Positions 1 through 13,185 of a stretch of DNA of 64,000 nucleotides are shown here, piece after piece. Positions within the stretch are counted from its first letter, which is position 1. The number at the start of each line of letters is the position of its first letter. A program made the position numbers and the translations under genes. The stretch is from Stappia sp. WLB 29 (GTDB taxonomy: Bacteria; Pseudomonadota; Alphaproteobacteria; Rhizobiales; Stappiaceae): the NCBI RefSeq assembly GCF_023507705.1, contig NZ_JALBGD010000006.1:177804-241803 (forward strand). Reading direction: 5' to 3'. The notes under the pieces were generated by a model. The model was not told where the DNA came from and did not search any database. It saw only the letters and a program-made list of their open reading frames with translations.

Positions 1-681
<681 letters not shown>

Positions 682-800
682 GAAAAAACCTCCGGCTATG
701 GAACGAGCGGCGGCGAGGACACCGGCCCCGCCCCGCGTTGGACAGCGATCCTAGGAAATTGGGCCGGCGGACGAAAGGCCCGAGGCGACAATCAGATGTC

Positions 801-1328
801 TCAGCGCGACGGCGCCTGTGTACAGCGGCGGTAGGTCAGGAAGGTGACATCCGCCGTATCCTTCTCCCCGCGCGGCGGCGTCTCGCTTGCGACTTGCCTC
901 CAGAGCTGCGGGTCGATCTTCGGGAACAGCGTGTCGCCATCGGGCGTCGCGTGCACGCGGGTGATCTCCAGCCGGTCGGCCATAGGCAGGGCGGCCGCAT
1001 AGATCGTGCCGCCGCCGATGACCATCACCGCGTCGCCTGCACTCTCGCCGGCAAGCGCGAAGGCTTCCTCCAGCGACGCGGCGCGGACCACGCCCTCATG
1101 CGCCCAGCCGGCATCGCGGGTGACGACGATGTTGGCGCGGCCGGGCAGGGGACGGCCGATGGACTCGAAGGTCTTGCGACCCATCACCACGGGATGGCCG
1201 AGGGTGAGGCGCTTGAAGCGCTTCAGGTCGGTGGAAAGCTTCCAGGGCATGTCGCCGTCCGAGCCGATGACGTCGTTCTCGCCGACGGCGGCGATCAGCA
1301 CGATCTCGGGTCTTGCGGCTGCGGTCAT
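801..1328 (-). CDS. folA: Dihydrofolate reductase
   Basis: Reduces dihydrofolate to tetrahydrofolate with NADPH. The frame is open upstream to 1382, but I place the start at 1328 (MTAAARPEIVLIAAV) because AGGAG sits 8 bases before that ATG and because this gives 175 residues, close to the usual 160-175. Family marks: IAAVGENDVIGSDGDMPW (substrate and Met20 loop region), the acidic residue D34 in LSTDLKRFKR, VVMGRKTFESIG for the cofactor phosphate, and VMVIGGGTIYAAAL near residue 115. It lies downstream of ilvC on the same strand, separated by a hairpin terminator. Confidence 0.94.
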   Translation of the reverse strand: MTAAARPEIVLIAAVGENDVIGSDGDMPWKLSTDLKRFKRLTLGHPVVMGRKTFESIGRPLPGRANIVVTRDAGWAHEGVVRAASLEEAFALAGESAGDAVMVIGGGTIYAAALPMADRLEITRVHATPDGDTLFPKIDPQLWRQVASETPPRGEKDTADVTFLTYRRCTQAPSR

Positions 1329-1386
1329 GTCCGGCTCCTGGCGGGTGGTCGTCGGCGCCTGTAGTAGCGCCCTCGCCCTCAAAAGA

Positions 1387-1412
1387 AAACGGCCCGCGGA
1401 TGCGGGCCGTTT
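1387..1412 (-). terminator. Intrinsic terminator after ilvC
   Basis: Perfect 11-base-pair stem AAACGGCCCGC / GCGGGCCGTTT with a 4-base loop. On the minus strand it is followed by TTTTCTTTT (bases 1389 down to 1381). It lies 38 bases past the ilvC stop and before folA, so it should end ilvC transcripts and uncouple the two genes. Confidence 0.85.
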
Positions 1413-1449
1413 CCGTTTGGCTCAGAACGCGCGGGAAAGCGCGTGCGGA

Positions 1450-3663
<2,214 letters not shown>

Positions 3664-4524
3664 TTGACCTACGCGACGATCTCCTGCTCCGTTCTCGCCC
3701 TGCTGCTTGCAGCCGTCGTGGCGCTGCCGGCACCGGCAGCCCTGGCGGCCGGCCCGCAGGCCCCGGCCCTGGCTGCCGAGAAGCTCCAGCAGGCGGCCCC
3801 TCGTACCAAGGCGCGGCTGCCGCTGGCGCGCCTGTTTACCCCGCTCAGGCTCGAAGGATCGATCCTCAAATGGGGAGAGCCGCGGGTGGGAACGCCGGCG
3901 CGGGTGACCTATGCCTTTGCCGACGGGCCGGTCAGCCGTCCCGATGCGCGCAACTGCCGCCAGATGCAGAACCTCGATCGCCTGGTGGAGGCCACCGGCG
4001 CGACGGCGCAGGCGATCCGCGCGGAAGCTGCGGCGGCTTTCCGCATGTGGAGCGAGGTAAGCGGGCTCGTGTTCGAGGAGATTGCGGACGCAGACGCCGC
4101 GAACATCCTGCTCGGCGCCCAGGCGATGCCGCGCGGCTTTGCCTTCACCAATGTGGAGTTCGCGCGTGAGGATGCTACCGGCGTGATGGAGGCCGGCGGC
4201 TCCGACGGGCGGGGATTGAGCTTGCCCGTCGCCGGGACGGGAGAGGGCGTGCGGACGGCACCGGTTGCCGCGCGGATTGCGCCGATCACCCGCTCGGCCA
4301 TCTGTCTCAACCCCAGGCACGACTGGAAGATCGGCTTCGACGGCAACCTTGCGGCCTATGACCTGCGCTACACCTTCGCACATGAGATCGGCCACGCGAT
4401 CGGTTTGGACCATCATCTGAAGGGCCTGTCGATCATGCATTTCAAGTATAGTGAAATTTTCCAGGACCTTCAGGCAGCGGACATTTCCGGTGTGCAGTGG
4501 CTTTATGGACCTCCTGCGCGCTGA
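3664..4524 (+). CDS. Secreted matrixin-type zinc metalloprotease (M10 family)
   Basis: A 286-residue protein with a signal peptide (MTYATISCSVLALLLAAVVALPAPAA, probable cut near residue 29) and a metzincin active site: HEIGHAIGLDH at residues 240-250 matches HExxHxxGxxH, and SIMH near residue 258 is the Met-turn. It should therefore be a zinc endopeptidase acting outside the cytoplasm. The first usable codon after the in-frame stop at 3634 is TTG at 3664; no ATG gives a signal peptide, and there is no good Shine-Dalgarno, so the start is uncertain. No autotransporter, RTX repeats or type I secretion genes are nearby. Substrate unknown. Confidence 0.82.
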   Translation: MTYATISCSVLALLLAAVVALPAPAALAAGPQAPALAAEKLQQAAPRTKARLPLARLFTPLRLEGSILKWGEPRVGTPARVTYAFADGPVSRPDARNCRQMQNLDRLVEATGATAQAIRAEAAAAFRMWSEVSGLVFEEIADADAANILLGAQAMPRGFAFTNVEFAREDATGVMEAGGSDGRGLSLPVAGTGEGVRTAPVAARIAPITRSAICLNPRHDWKIGFDGNLAAYDLRYTFAHEIGHAIGLDHHLKGLSIMHFKYSEIFQDLQAADISGVQWLYGPPAR

Positions 4525-4714
4525 AAGATGTCATCTTCCTGCCAGGATCCTGTTGTATGAGCCTGAAACTCAAAAATATTAAACGATTGTTTTGATGGAT
4601 ATTGCGCGAAGAAGGTGCGGCCGGAAAAAGATCATGATCTCTTCCTAAGTTTGTTCGACTGTCCGGCCCGGCGCTATCCTGGCGTGGCGGGCGAGAGACG
4701 CGACAAGGGAGTCG

Positions 4715-5326
4715 ATGATGATGAAGACGCTTCTTGCGACGACCGCAACGCTCGCAATCTTGTCGGTGGGCCCGGCCTGGGCTCAGTCGGCAACGGAACC
4801 TCAGGTCGACGAGCCTTTGGTTGAGGAAACGGCACCGGGTGCGGTCATGCCGTCCGACGAGGCGCCGGATACCGGGATGTCGACCGAGATGCCTCGGGCT
4901 GACGCTCCGGCCGCGACCGCGACCGCAAGCTTCATTGGCGAACAGCAGGACGGGAACTGGTTGACCAGCAGCTTGATCGGCCTGGAGGTCACCAACCCGG
5001 AAGGCGAATCGCTCGGCAAGGTGGCTGCGCTGGAGATCGGGCCGGATGGTCAGGTCGTGTCGGTGCTGATCGAGGCCGGCGGCTTCCTGGGCATGGGTGC
5101 GCGTCAAGTGGCGGTGCCGTATGAGTCCGTGCAGCACGTGACCATGACCCCGGGCGAGCATCAACTGATCCTCGCCGCGACGAGCGAGGACCTGGAGTCG
5201 GCCCCGGACTTCGTCACCCTGGTGCAGAAGCATCGGGAAGAGGAGGCCCTTCGCGCCCAGCAGGAAATGGGGGCGGGCCAACCGGCCGCGGTGGATCCGG
5301 CCAATCCTCCGGGTACGGCACAGTAA
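4715..5326 (+). CDS. PRC-barrel domain protein with signal peptide
   Basis: 203 residues: signal peptide MMMKTLLATTATLAILSVGPAWAQS, an acidic low-complexity linker to about residue 75, then a PRC-barrel core (WLTSSLIGLEVTNPEGESLGKVAALEIG, VVSVLIEAGGFLGMGARQVAVPYESV). The tail is charged and Pro/Ala-rich. Three consecutive ATGs occur at 4715-4723; an AAGGGAG site at 4705-4711 favours the second or third as well as the first. PRC-barrels are small beta-barrel adaptor domains; exported versions of this kind are common in alphaproteobacteria and of unknown role. The 190 bases upstream contain an A+T-rich stretch that could carry its promoter. Confidence 0.82.
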   Translation: MMMKTLLATTATLAILSVGPAWAQSATEPQVDEPLVEETAPGAVMPSDEAPDTGMSTEMPRADAPAATATASFIGEQQDGNWLTSSLIGLEVTNPEGESLGKVAALEIGPDGQVVSVLIEAGGFLGMGARQVAVPYESVQHVTMTPGEHQLILAATSEDLESAPDFVTLVQKHREEEALRAQQEMGAGQPAAVDPANPPGTAQ

Positions 5327-5540
5327 ATCTGCCATCTGCCGATCCGCAACGGGCTGCGGCGTGCCGCGGCCCGTTCGCTCGTCTGCTCCCGCGTCTTCCC
5401 AGCATCTGTAGTAGCGACCTAATACCCGCTGTCGCGGCGGGCTTGCTAGGGTTCGCGCGGCCTGAAAGGTCCACCGGGACGGCGCTTCGCCCCTGCGGGG
5501 CATCCGTCGCCGGTGTCGTATTGCAAGGGAGGACTGCAGC

Positions 5541-6110
5541 ATGGCCGCGAAGAAGATCCTGATGATCACCGGCGATTTCACCGAAGACTACGAGACGATG
5601 GTGCCGTTCCAGACGCTGCTTGCGGTCGGGCACGTGGTCCATGCGGTGTGCCCGGGCAAGAAGGCGGGGCAGACGGTCGCCACCTCGATCCACGATTTCG
5701 AGGGCGACCAGACCTATAGCGAGAAGCGCGGGCACAACTTCGCTCTCAATGCGACGTTCGCCGATATCGATCCGGCCGATTACGACGCGCTGGTGATCCC
5801 CGGCGGCCGGGCGCCGGAATATCTGCGGCTGGATGCGCAGGTGATCGCCGCGGTGAAGCATTTCTTCGAGGCGGGCAAGCCGGTCGCCGCGATCTGCCAC
5901 GGGGCGCAGCTGCTGGCAGCGGCGCGGGTGATCGAGGGGCGGACCCTCTCGGCCTATCCGGCCTGCCGCCCGGAGGTGGAACTGGCCGGCGGCACCTATG
6001 CGGACATCGCCATCGACGGTGCGGTGACCGACGGCAAGCTGGTGACGGCACCGGCCTGGCCGGCGCATCCGGCGTGGCTGTCGCAGTTCATGGCCGTGCT
6101 CGCCGCCTGA
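5541..6110 (+). CDS. DJ-1/PfpI family protein
   Basis: 189 residues of the glutamine-amidotransferase-like fold. The nucleophile elbow is AICHGAQLL with Cys119 followed by His, the usual arrangement in DJ-1/PfpI. The conserved acidic residue sits early in [25 protein letters not shown] is the typical loop before the elbow. Members include glyoxalase/deglycase-like, protease-like and chaperone-like proteins; sequence alone does not choose between them. A GGGAGG site precedes the ATG. The gene stands alone on its strand between the PRC-barrel and ribbon-helix-helix genes. Confidence 0.88.
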   Translation: MAAKKILMITGDFTEDYETMVPFQTLLAVGHVVHAVCPGKKAGQTVATSIHDFEGDQTYSEKRGHNFALNATFADIDPADYDALVIPGGRAPEYLRLDAQVIAAVKHFFEAGKPVAAICHGAQLLAAARVIEGRTLSAYPACRPEVELAGGTYADIAIDGAVTDGKLVTAPAWPAHPAWLSQFMAVLAA

Positions 6111-6197
6111 GGTGCCCGCGAAATCTTCGAGCCGAGGACTTGCGGCCGTGCACAAGCGGCCGCAAGCTCCGCAGTGCATGCCGCAGGGAGGATGCAC

Positions 6198-6560
6198 ATG
6201 TGCAAGCTGTTCATCGAAGCCGACCCGGCCTTGTGGGAAAGCACGACGAAGTCTTTGAGGATCGACAGGATGGTCACCAGCGTCCGTCTGGAGACCTTCT
6301 TCTGGACGGTGCTGGAGGAGATCGCCACCCGCGACGGCATGAACCTGGTGCAGTTGATCACCCGGCTGCATCACGAATCCATCGAAGCCGGCCACGACCT
6401 CGGCAATTTCGCCTCGTTCCTGCGGGTCTGCTGCGGGCGCTACCTTGCGCTGCAGCTGAGCGGCGACATTCCGCGCGATCTGGATACGCCGATCTCCTCG
6501 CTCGACAGCCCGCGCATTCTCGACCGGGAGCGGGAACGGGACAGGGAGCGGCTACACTGA
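6198..6560 (+). CDS. Ribbon-helix-helix domain protein
   Basis: 120 residues from MCKLFIEADPALWESTTKSL. The start at 6198 is chosen because GGGAGG at 6186-6191 is 6 bases upstream; earlier in-frame ATGs at 6174 and 6192 overlap or precede that site. The motif TSVRLETFFWTVLEEIATRDGMNLVQLITRL fits the beta-strand plus two helices of an alphaproteobacterial ribbon-helix-helix family. It may bind DNA or act as an antitoxin-like small regulator, but no toxin gene is adjacent. The tail is highly charged (RERERDRERLH). Confidence 0.75.
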   Translation: MCKLFIEADPALWESTTKSLRIDRMVTSVRLETFFWTVLEEIATRDGMNLVQLITRLHHESIEAGHDLGNFASFLRVCCGRYLALQLSGDIPRDLDTPISSLDSPRILDRERERDRERLH

Positions 6561-6582
6561 GCGGGCGGCATGAGCCGGGCCG

Positions 6583-7500
6583 TTACAGGTAGAGTTCGCC
6601 TTTGGAGACGATGACGGCCTGACCGCCGATGCGCACCGCCTTGAGGGCGCCTGCGGCGACATCGACTTCCAGATCGATCATCGAGGGCCGGCCCATGTCG
6701 AAGCCCTGCTCGATGCGCAGGTAGTGAGTTCCGTCCGTCAGCTTGTCGAAATGGCGGACGATGCCGGAAAAGGCGGCAGCGGCCGAGCCGGTCGCCGGGT
6801 CTTCGCCGATGCCCATGTGGGGGGCGAACATGCGGGCGGCAAAGGTGCTGTCCTGCGAATTCGTCTGGCGGCAGTAGAGATAGGCGCCCATTTCCCCGCC
6901 GCGGCCGAAGGCGTCCTCCCAATGGCGATGGACCGGCGACACGCGCGACAGGGCATCGAGGCTGGCGACCGGTACGAAGGCGAAGGGCACGCCCGCCTCG
7001 AAGGCGCAGGGGCGGTGGTTCTCGAAGCCGATCTCGTTCGGCTCCAGCCCCACGGCGGCGGCAATGATCTCCCGGTCGCCCAGGGGATCGCAGGGGCGGG
7101 GCAGGCGGGGAATGTCGAATTCGGCAAAGCCGGCAGCCCCGTTCTTCAGCACGACGCCGCAGCGCACGTTGCCGACCGTCTCCTCCAGCACGACCATGGC
7201 ATTGCGGTCGGCATCGGATTCCATGTCGCCGAAGCGTTCCTTGGCCAGCAGGATGGCGGTGCCGACGGTGGGATGTCCTGCGAAGGGCAGCTCGCGGGCG
7301 GGCGTGAAGATGCGCAGGCGCGCAGAGTGGGCGGGATTTTCCGGCGGCAGGACGAAGACGGTTTCCGACAGGTTGAATTCGCGCGCAATCGCCTGCATGC
7401 GAGCATCCGTCAGCCCTTCGGCGTCCAGCACGACGGCCAGCGGATTGCCGGCGAGCGCCTGGTTGGTGAAGACGTCGAGGACGAAGAAACGTCGAGGCAT
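6583..7500 (-). CDS. PhzF family isomerase/epimerase
   Basis: 305 residues with the duplicated PhzF/diaminopimelate-epimerase fold. The catalytic glutamate is E46 in NLSETVFV, followed by FAGHPTVGTA (residues 73-82) and the C-terminal counterpart GEDPATGSAAAAFSG, which are the standard PhzF signatures. PhzF itself isomerises a phenazine precursor, but no other phenazine gene is present, so this is one of the many general PhzF-like proteins of unknown substrate. It converges with the ribbon-helix-helix gene (22-base gap, no obvious terminator). Confidence 0.9.
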   Translation of the reverse strand: MPRRFFVLDVFTNQALAGNPLAVVLDAEGLTDARMQAIAREFNLSETVFVLPPENPAHSARLRIFTPARELPFAGHPTVGTAILLAKERFGDMESDADRNAMVVLEETVGNVRCGVVLKNGAAGFAEFDIPRLPRPCDPLGDREIIAAAVGLEPNEIGFENHRPCAFEAGVPFAFVPVASLDALSRVSPVHRHWEDAFGRGGEMGAYLYCRQTNSQDSTFAARMFAPHMGIGEDPATGSAAAAFSGIVRHFDKLTDGTHYLRIEQGFDMGRPSMIDLEVDVAAGALKAVRIGGQAVIVSKGELYL

Positions 7501-7708
7501 CGTAAGGTTTCCCTGCTGGACGGTGGCGTCGTTTCGTCTTGCCGGACTTCGCGTTGCGCCGGCCCAGCCGGCGACGGGCGAGACTGTGGCATGGCCGGGC
7601 GCTGCTTGCCAACCTGCCAGTGAACCGGTGCTGCATGGCAGGCTAACGTTTCGTTAACTGCTCGGGTTTCGACAAAACCGCCGAGGCCGCCGGAGCGTAT
7701 GCCCCGGC

Positions 7709-8422
7709 ATGACCATTGATCTCACCAGTTTTCCTAAAGGCGGTCTTGCCGTGGTTGCCGGCGCCACCGGAGGCATCGGGTCGGCCCTTGCGCGGCAGAT
7801 GGAGGCGAGCGGCCGCTTCGAGCGGGTGGAGCGGCTCGCGCGCAGCCTGACGCCCGGCTTCGACATCGAGGACGAGGAGAGCATCGCTGCTGCTGCGCGG
7901 CGGATCGGCGCGATGGGGCCGCTGCGGCTCTTCGTCGATGCGACGGGCCTGTTGAGCGATGCGCAGATGCAGCCGGAAAAGGCGCTGCGCCAGATCGACC
8001 CGGCCGCAATGGAGCGCTCGTTCCGCGTCAACGCCATCGGACCGGCGCTGATGATCAAGCATTTCGCCCCGCTGTTCCCGCGCGAGGGCAAGGGCGTGCT
8101 TGCGAGCCTGTCGGCCAAGGTCGGCAGCATCGGCGACAACCGGCTGGGCGGGTGGATCAGCTACCGGGCATCGAAGGCGGCGCTCAACCAGATCGTCCGC
8201 ACGGCGTCGATCGAGCTCGCCCGCCGGCAGCCGGACCTGGTGGTGCTGGCGCTGCATCCGGGCACGGTGGATACGGGGCTGTCGCGCCCCTTCGCGCGCG
8301 CAGGCCTCACCGTTCGCACGCCCGACGAGGCGGCACGCCGGCTGCTTGCGGTGATCGAGACCGTAGGGCGTGAGGACAGCGGCGCGTTCCTCTCCCATGA
8401 CGGCGAAAGGCTGCCCTGGTAG
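7709..8422 (+). CDS. SDR family NAD(P)-dependent oxidoreductase
   Basis: 237 residues. Nucleotide-binding motif GATGGIGSALA near residue 18, catalytic SYRASKAAL with Tyr152 and Lys156, and a serine in the LASLSAKVG strand complete the classical SDR active site. HPGTVDTGLSRPF is the usual post-catalytic loop. It resembles the small C-factor/CsgA-type and sepiapterin-reductase-like SDRs; the substrate is not deducible. No operon partner: trhO follows after 88 bases with its own start. Confidence 0.88.
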   Translation: MTIDLTSFPKGGLAVVAGATGGIGSALARQMEASGRFERVERLARSLTPGFDIEDEESIAAAARRIGAMGPLRLFVDATGLLSDAQMQPEKALRQIDPAAMERSFRVNAIGPALMIKHFAPLFPREGKGVLASLSAKVGSIGDNRLGGWISYRASKAALNQIVRTASIELARRQPDLVVLALHPGTVDTGLSRPFARAGLTVRTPDEAARRLLAVIETVGREDSGAFLSHDGERLPW

Positions 8423-8510
8423 GGCGAAGCCCGGATGTTGCCAGCAAGGAAGGGGCAAGTGTAGAAGGCTCGGCAGGCCGAGACCTTAGCCGACGAGCTC
8501 CAACGCAGTC

Positions 8511-9317
8511 ATGACCGATATCCGCATTTCCGCCTTCTATCACTTCGCGGCCCTGCCGGACTTCGAAGCCCTGCGCCAGCCGCTGCTGGAGACGGCCGGG
8601 GCGGCGGGCGTGCGCGGATCGATCCTGCTGGCGAGCGAGGGCGTCAACGGCACGATCGCGGGTGCCGAGGAGGGCATTGCCGAGGTGCTGGCCTGGCTGC
8701 GGTCCGACCCGCGCCTTTCCGGCCTTCGCGAAAAGGCCTCCTGGGCCGAGCGCATTCCCTTCGCCCGGCTCAAGGTGCGGCTGAAGCGTGAGATCGTGAG
8801 CCTCGGCGTTGCCGGCATCGACCCGACCCGGCAGGTCGGCACCTATGTGGCGCCGCAGGACTGGAACGAGCTCATCAGCGATCCGGACGTGCTCGTCGTC
8901 GACACGCGCAACGACTACGAGGTCGCTTTCGGCACGTTCGAGGGGGCGAGTTCGCCCGATACCCGCTCGTTCCGCGCCTTCCCTCAGTGGCTGCGCCAGC
9001 AGCGGGAGCAGGCGTCGGGGCTGCGCAAGGTGGCGATGTTCTGTACCGGCGGCATCCGCTGCGAAAAGGCTTCCGCGCTGCTGCTTTCCGAAGGCTTCGA
9101 GGAGGTCTACCACCTCGAGGGCGGCATCCTGAACTACCTGGAAAAGGTGCCGCAGGAGAAAAGCCTGTGGCGCGGCGACTGCTTCGTTTTCGACGAGCGG
9201 ATCGCCGTCGACCACGCGCTGCGCCCGACCTGGGGCCGCAATGCGCCGGACGAAGCCTTGCCCGTGCTGCCGCGCGATATCGCGGATACAGCGCGCGAGG
9301 ACGCGGCTAAAGGCTGA
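8511..9317 (+). CDS. trhO: tRNA uridine(34) hydroxylase, rhodanese-fold
   Basis: 268 residues matching the YceA/TrhO family, which hydroxylates U34 of certain tRNAs in an oxygen-dependent reaction toward 5-methoxyuridine-type modifications. The N-terminal acylphosphatase-like domain carries [10 protein letters not shown], and the rhodanese domain carries [18 protein letters not shown] and the active-site loop [11 protein letters not shown] with Cys178. [10 protein letters not shown] near residue 205 is typical. The 3' end overlaps the 3' end of the convergent lactonase-like gene by 11 bases. Confidence 0.93.
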   Translation: MTDIRISAFYHFAALPDFEALRQPLLETAGAAGVRGSILLASEGVNGTIAGAEEGIAEVLAWLRSDPRLSGLREKASWAERIPFARLKVRLKREIVSLGVAGIDPTRQVGTYVAPQDWNELISDPDVLVVDTRNDYEVAFGTFEGASSPDTRSFRAFPQWLRQQREQASGLRKVAMFCTGGIRCEKASALLLSEGFEEVYHLEGGILNYLEKVPQEKSLWRGDCFVFDERIAVDHALRPTWGRNAPDEALPVLPRDIADTAREDAAKG

Positions 9318-10188
9318 AGCGCCAGCCCGGCAGGCCGATTGCGCCCGGCGCCAGGGCGAAGAGGCAGCCGGAGTCCGGAAACTCGGCCAAAAGGTCCGGC
9401 GCGGTGTGGGGGCGCAGGCTCGTCACCACCAGTTCGTCCAGCGCGGGACCGCAGAAGCAGGGCATGGTCGGGCGTGGCACCGGCATCGGGATCGCGTCGA
9501 CGAGCGTGCCGTCGGGCGCAAAGCAGTTCAGCACGCCCGCCGAAACGCCTGCCGACCAGTAGCGCCCCTGCGCGTCCACCGTGCCGCCATCGGGGCGTCC
9601 GGTCTCGTTGGTCAGCTGCGCAAACAGGCGCCGGCCGGAGATCGTGCCCGTCGCAGCGTCGAAATCCCAGGCCTCGATATGCCCCGGCCGGCTGTCGGCA
9701 TGGTAGAGCACCGTCCCGTCGGGCGACCAGGCAAGGCCGTTGGAGACGGTCACGCCCTCGACGAGGCGCGTCGTGGTGCCGTCGCGGGCGACCCGGTAGA
9801 GCGCGCCGATGGGCTGGCGGTCGGGGCGGTCGTCCATGGTGCCGACATAGAAGGCACCGTCCGGGCCGACCTTGCCGTCGTTGAGGCGGGTGCGGGGATC
9901 GTCCGCCTCGATCTCGGCCAGGGTCTCGATGGCGCCGCTCGACAGGGTGAAGAGCACGACCCGGTCGCGCAGCGCGACGACGAGCCGGTCGTCGTCCTGT
10001 GTCAGTCCGATCGAGCCGACGACGTCCGGCAGGTCCCAGTGCTCTTCCTGCCGGGTCCGCCAGTCGAGCGCGTGGATGCGCTTTCCGAGGATGTCGCACC
10101 AGTAGAGGCGGCCCAGCCGCTCGTCCCAGGTCGGACCCTCGGCAAGCTCGCAGCGCGTGTTGCTGAGGCGGGAAATCGCATGGGCCAT
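9307..10188 (-). CDS. SMP-30/gluconolactonase/LRE family protein
   Basis: 293 residues of six-bladed beta-propeller type. The start at 10188 ([21 protein letters not shown]) is preferred over the frame opening at 10254 because AGGAG lies 8 bases upstream and [17 protein letters not shown] is the canonical N-terminal motif with the metal-binding Glu. [27 protein letters not shown] and [14 protein letters not shown] are the other metal-site blades. Relatives hydrolyse sugar lactones (glucono- or arabinonolactone). It is not a 6-phosphogluconolactonase by family, but it is the only lactonase candidate in a window whose sugar pathway lacks pgl. Confidence 0.88.
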   Translation of the reverse strand: MAHAISRLSNTRCELAEGPTWDERLGRLYWCDILGKRIHALDWRTRQEEHWDLPDVVGSIGLTQDDDRLVVALRDRVVLFTLSSGAIETLAEIEADDPRTRLNDGKVGPDGAFYVGTMDDRPDRQPIGALYRVARDGTTTRLVEGVTVSNGLAWSPDGTVLYHADSRPGHIEAWDFDAATGTISGRRLFAQLTNETGRPDGGTVDAQGRYWSAGVSAGVLNCFAPDGTLVDAIPMPVPRPTMPCFCGPALDELVVTSLRPHTAPDLLAEFPDSGCLFALAPGAIGLPGWRFSL

Positions 10189-10296
10189 GAAGGTGCTCCT
10201 GAGACTGGAAAACGGGTCTTTGTTGTCGGATGACAGGCGCGTGCGATCAAGCACCTTGAGGCAGTCCGGGAGGAGCGTGAGGGGAGGCCGGACCGC

Positions 10297-10776
10297 TCAG
10301 GCCCGCGCCTTGGTGCAGCAAGGCCGGGGCGCGCGGCGCGCGAGCACGGTGCGAAAGATGCCGGCAGCGAGGCACGCGATACTGTCCATTGAGTCGGGCT
10401 TGGTGAAGACCGCGTCCGCGCCGGCGGCAAGGGCGCGTTCGGCCACGACCGCGTCTTCCGCCGTGGACAGGATGATGATCGGCGTTGCATCGAGGCCGGC
10501 GCGCGCGCGAAGGGCGGCCAGGACATCGAGGCCGCTGAGGCCGGGCATGTTCATGTCGAGAAGGATGGCATCGGGCAGCGGCTCGCCGGCCGAGAGCGCC
10601 TGCTCGATCCGGGCAAGGGCCGCCGCACCGTCGGCGACGGCGACCAGCGACAGTTCTCCGGGCTCCGGGCAGGCGCGGCGAAACAGATGCCCGAACATCC
10701 AGAGGTCGTCCGGATCATCGTCGACGATCATCAGCGTCAAGCCGGGGCCGCTTGCAGACGCCGGTTGTGCGTTCAT
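10297..10776 (-). CDS. Single-domain response regulator (receiver only)
   Basis: 159 residues consisting of one receiver domain. Acidic pocket DDD at residues 19-21, phosphoacceptor Asp74 in ILLDMNMPGLSG, the Ser/Thr of IILSTAED at 104-105 and Lys126 in VFTKPDS are all present. There is no output domain. No histidine kinase is adjacent, so it is an orphan that could serve in a phosphorelay or by protein contact. The Arg/Cys-rich tail (RAPRPCCTKARA) is not part of the fold. Confidence 0.9.
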   Translation of the reverse strand: MNAQPASASGPGLTLMIVDDDPDDLWMFGHLFRRACPEPGELSLVAVADGAAALARIEQALSAGEPLPDAILLDMNMPGLSGLDVLAALRARAGLDATPIIILSTAEDAVVAERALAAGADAVFTKPDSMDSIACLAAGIFRTVLARRAPRPCCTKARA

Positions 10777-10924
10777 AGCTGGACTGCCAAGGCGATAGCT
10801 CGCGAAGTTTCGGAAACGCTGCGACAGTCTATCAGTAAATTAGACAGGGCTCCATAAAGACGGATGCCGACCTTTTAGGCAGGAGCGACAGGGCGGAACG
10901 GGAAATTCTCAGTCCGAAAGGGTT

Positions 10925-11425
10925 CTAGCGGTCGTCGTCGTCCGGCAGCGGAAAAGCCGTGCTGCGGGAAATGGTGCGGATCGCGAAGGACGAGCGCATG
11001 CGCGAGACGCCCGGCAGGCGGGCGAGATGGTCGCGGTGGATGCGCTCGAAGTCGATGGGATCGGCGGCGGTGATCCGCAGCAGGTAGTCGGCATCGCCCG
11101 CCATCAGGTGGCATTCCATGATCTCCGGAGAGCGGGCGACGGCCTGCTCGAAACGGGTCAGCACGTCGTTCGACTGCGAGGTCAGCGAGATCTCGACGAA
11201 GATGTTCATGCGCCGGCCGATGCGGGCCTGGTCCAGCAGGGCGACATAGCGGTCGATGACGCCGCTCTCCTCCAGCATGCGCACCCGGCGCAGGCAGGCC
11301 GAGGCCGACAGGCCGACGGCTTCGGCAAGATCGGCATTGGCGATACGTCCGTCCACCTGCAACAGGGAGAGGATATGCCGGTCGATCCGGTCCAGTCTCG
11401 CGGTTTCCTTCGAAGATTGTTTCAT
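10925..11425 (-). CDS. Lrp/AsnC family regulator, probable activator of ald
   Basis: 166 residues. N-terminal winged helix-turn-helix (LDRIDRHILSLLQVDGRIANADLAEAVGLSASACLRRVRMLEESGVI, residues 11-56), then the RAM ligand domain (IFVEISLTSQSNDVLTRFEQAVARSPEIMECHLMAGDADYLLRI). It is transcribed divergently from alanine dehydrogenase with a 136-base shared spacer, the arrangement of AldR/BkdR-type Lrp proteins that sense alanine or related amino acids and switch on ald. That role is inferred from position and family. Confidence 0.9.
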   Translation of the reverse strand: MKQSSKETARLDRIDRHILSLLQVDGRIANADLAEAVGLSASACLRRVRMLEESGVIDRYVALLDQARIGRRMNIFVEISLTSQSNDVLTRFEQAVARSPEIMECHLMAGDADYLLRITAADPIDFERIHRDHLARLPGVSRMRSSFAIRTISRSTAFPLPDDDDR

Positions 11426-11561
11426 GATCTGCCGCTTTCACGCCGGAATATTGCGCAGATTGTGAAGAGCGGCGCGACAACGCAAGCAAATTCGACAGGT
11501 TTTGCCGTAGCATTTCCGATCATCCCGACCGCATGGCGGTCGAGTACGGAGGAGGTTCGAA
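11426..11561. promoter_or_regulatory. Divergent regulator/ald control region
   Basis: The 136-base spacer carries loosely repeated half-sites: TTGCGCAGATTGTG about 35 bases into it and an inverted CGCAA 30 bases further. Such degenerate, spaced half-sites are what Lrp-family octamers bind. A strong GGAGGAGG-like ribosome site precedes ald. The individual sites are suggestive only. Confidence 0.4.
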
Positions 11562-12698
<1,137 letters not shown>

Positions 12699-12730
12699 TC
12701 CCGGCTTCACGGTTTCTCGGCGTAAACGAA

Positions 12731-12764
12731 AAACAGCCGGCCAGGAGTTCCTGGCCGGCTGTTT
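12731..12764. terminator. Bidirectional terminator between ald and the lipoprotein gene
   Basis: A 16-base-pair perfect inverted repeat AAACAGCCGGCCAGGA with its complement, separated by two bases (in practice the innermost pairs open to form a loop). A-run on the left and T-run on the right let it work in both directions, which suits the convergent genes on either side. Confidence 0.85.
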
Positions 12765-12787
12765 TGCCTCACGAAGGATGGTTTCGC

Positions 12788-13057
12788 TTACCGGCAGGCG
12801 ACGCGATAGGCGCGGCCGTAGCGGTCGTATTCGACGCAGTTCTTCGGCGTGGTGGCCGCACCGACCGCCGCACCGCCGGCTGCGCCGATGGCGCCGCCCA
12901 CGAGTGCTCCGCCGACGTCTCCAGTCGCGGCCGCACCCACAGCTGCGCCGGTGGCAGCGCCCAGGCCGCCGCCGACAAGGGCGCGGTCGGACTGGCTGTC
13001 GGACTGACACGCAGCAAGAAGCAGGGCGGTCGCCGCAACGATCACGAGTTTAGTCAT
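12788..13057 (-). CDS. Glycine-zipper lipoprotein, tandem copy 1
   Basis: 89 residues from [20 protein letters not shown]. The start at 13057 has GGAGGCG upstream; the frame opens further but without signal-peptide sense. A lipobox LLAAC gives a lipidated cysteine at about residue 17. The body is a glycine zipper ([18 protein letters not shown], then [18 protein letters not shown]), resembling outer-membrane OmpA-like/Rick_17kDa-type glycine-zipper segments, ending in [19 protein letters not shown]. Its neighbour 13186-13455 is a close paralogue of identical length. Function unknown; probably envelope-anchored. Confidence 0.85.
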   Translation of the reverse strand: MTKLVIVAATALLLAACQSDSQSDRALVGGGLGAATGAAVGAAATGDVGGALVGGAIGAAGGAAVGAATTPKNCVEYDRYGRAYRVACR

Positions 13058-13185
13058 GAAATTCGCCTCCGATTGGTTGGCCGGGCTGCGTTTCGTCGGA
13101 AACGCATGCACCACCGCAACGGTTGGCCGGAGCTTCCGTTGCGGCGGTCAGGCATGTCCCTCTCGGGGCAGGCGATTGTCGACCC

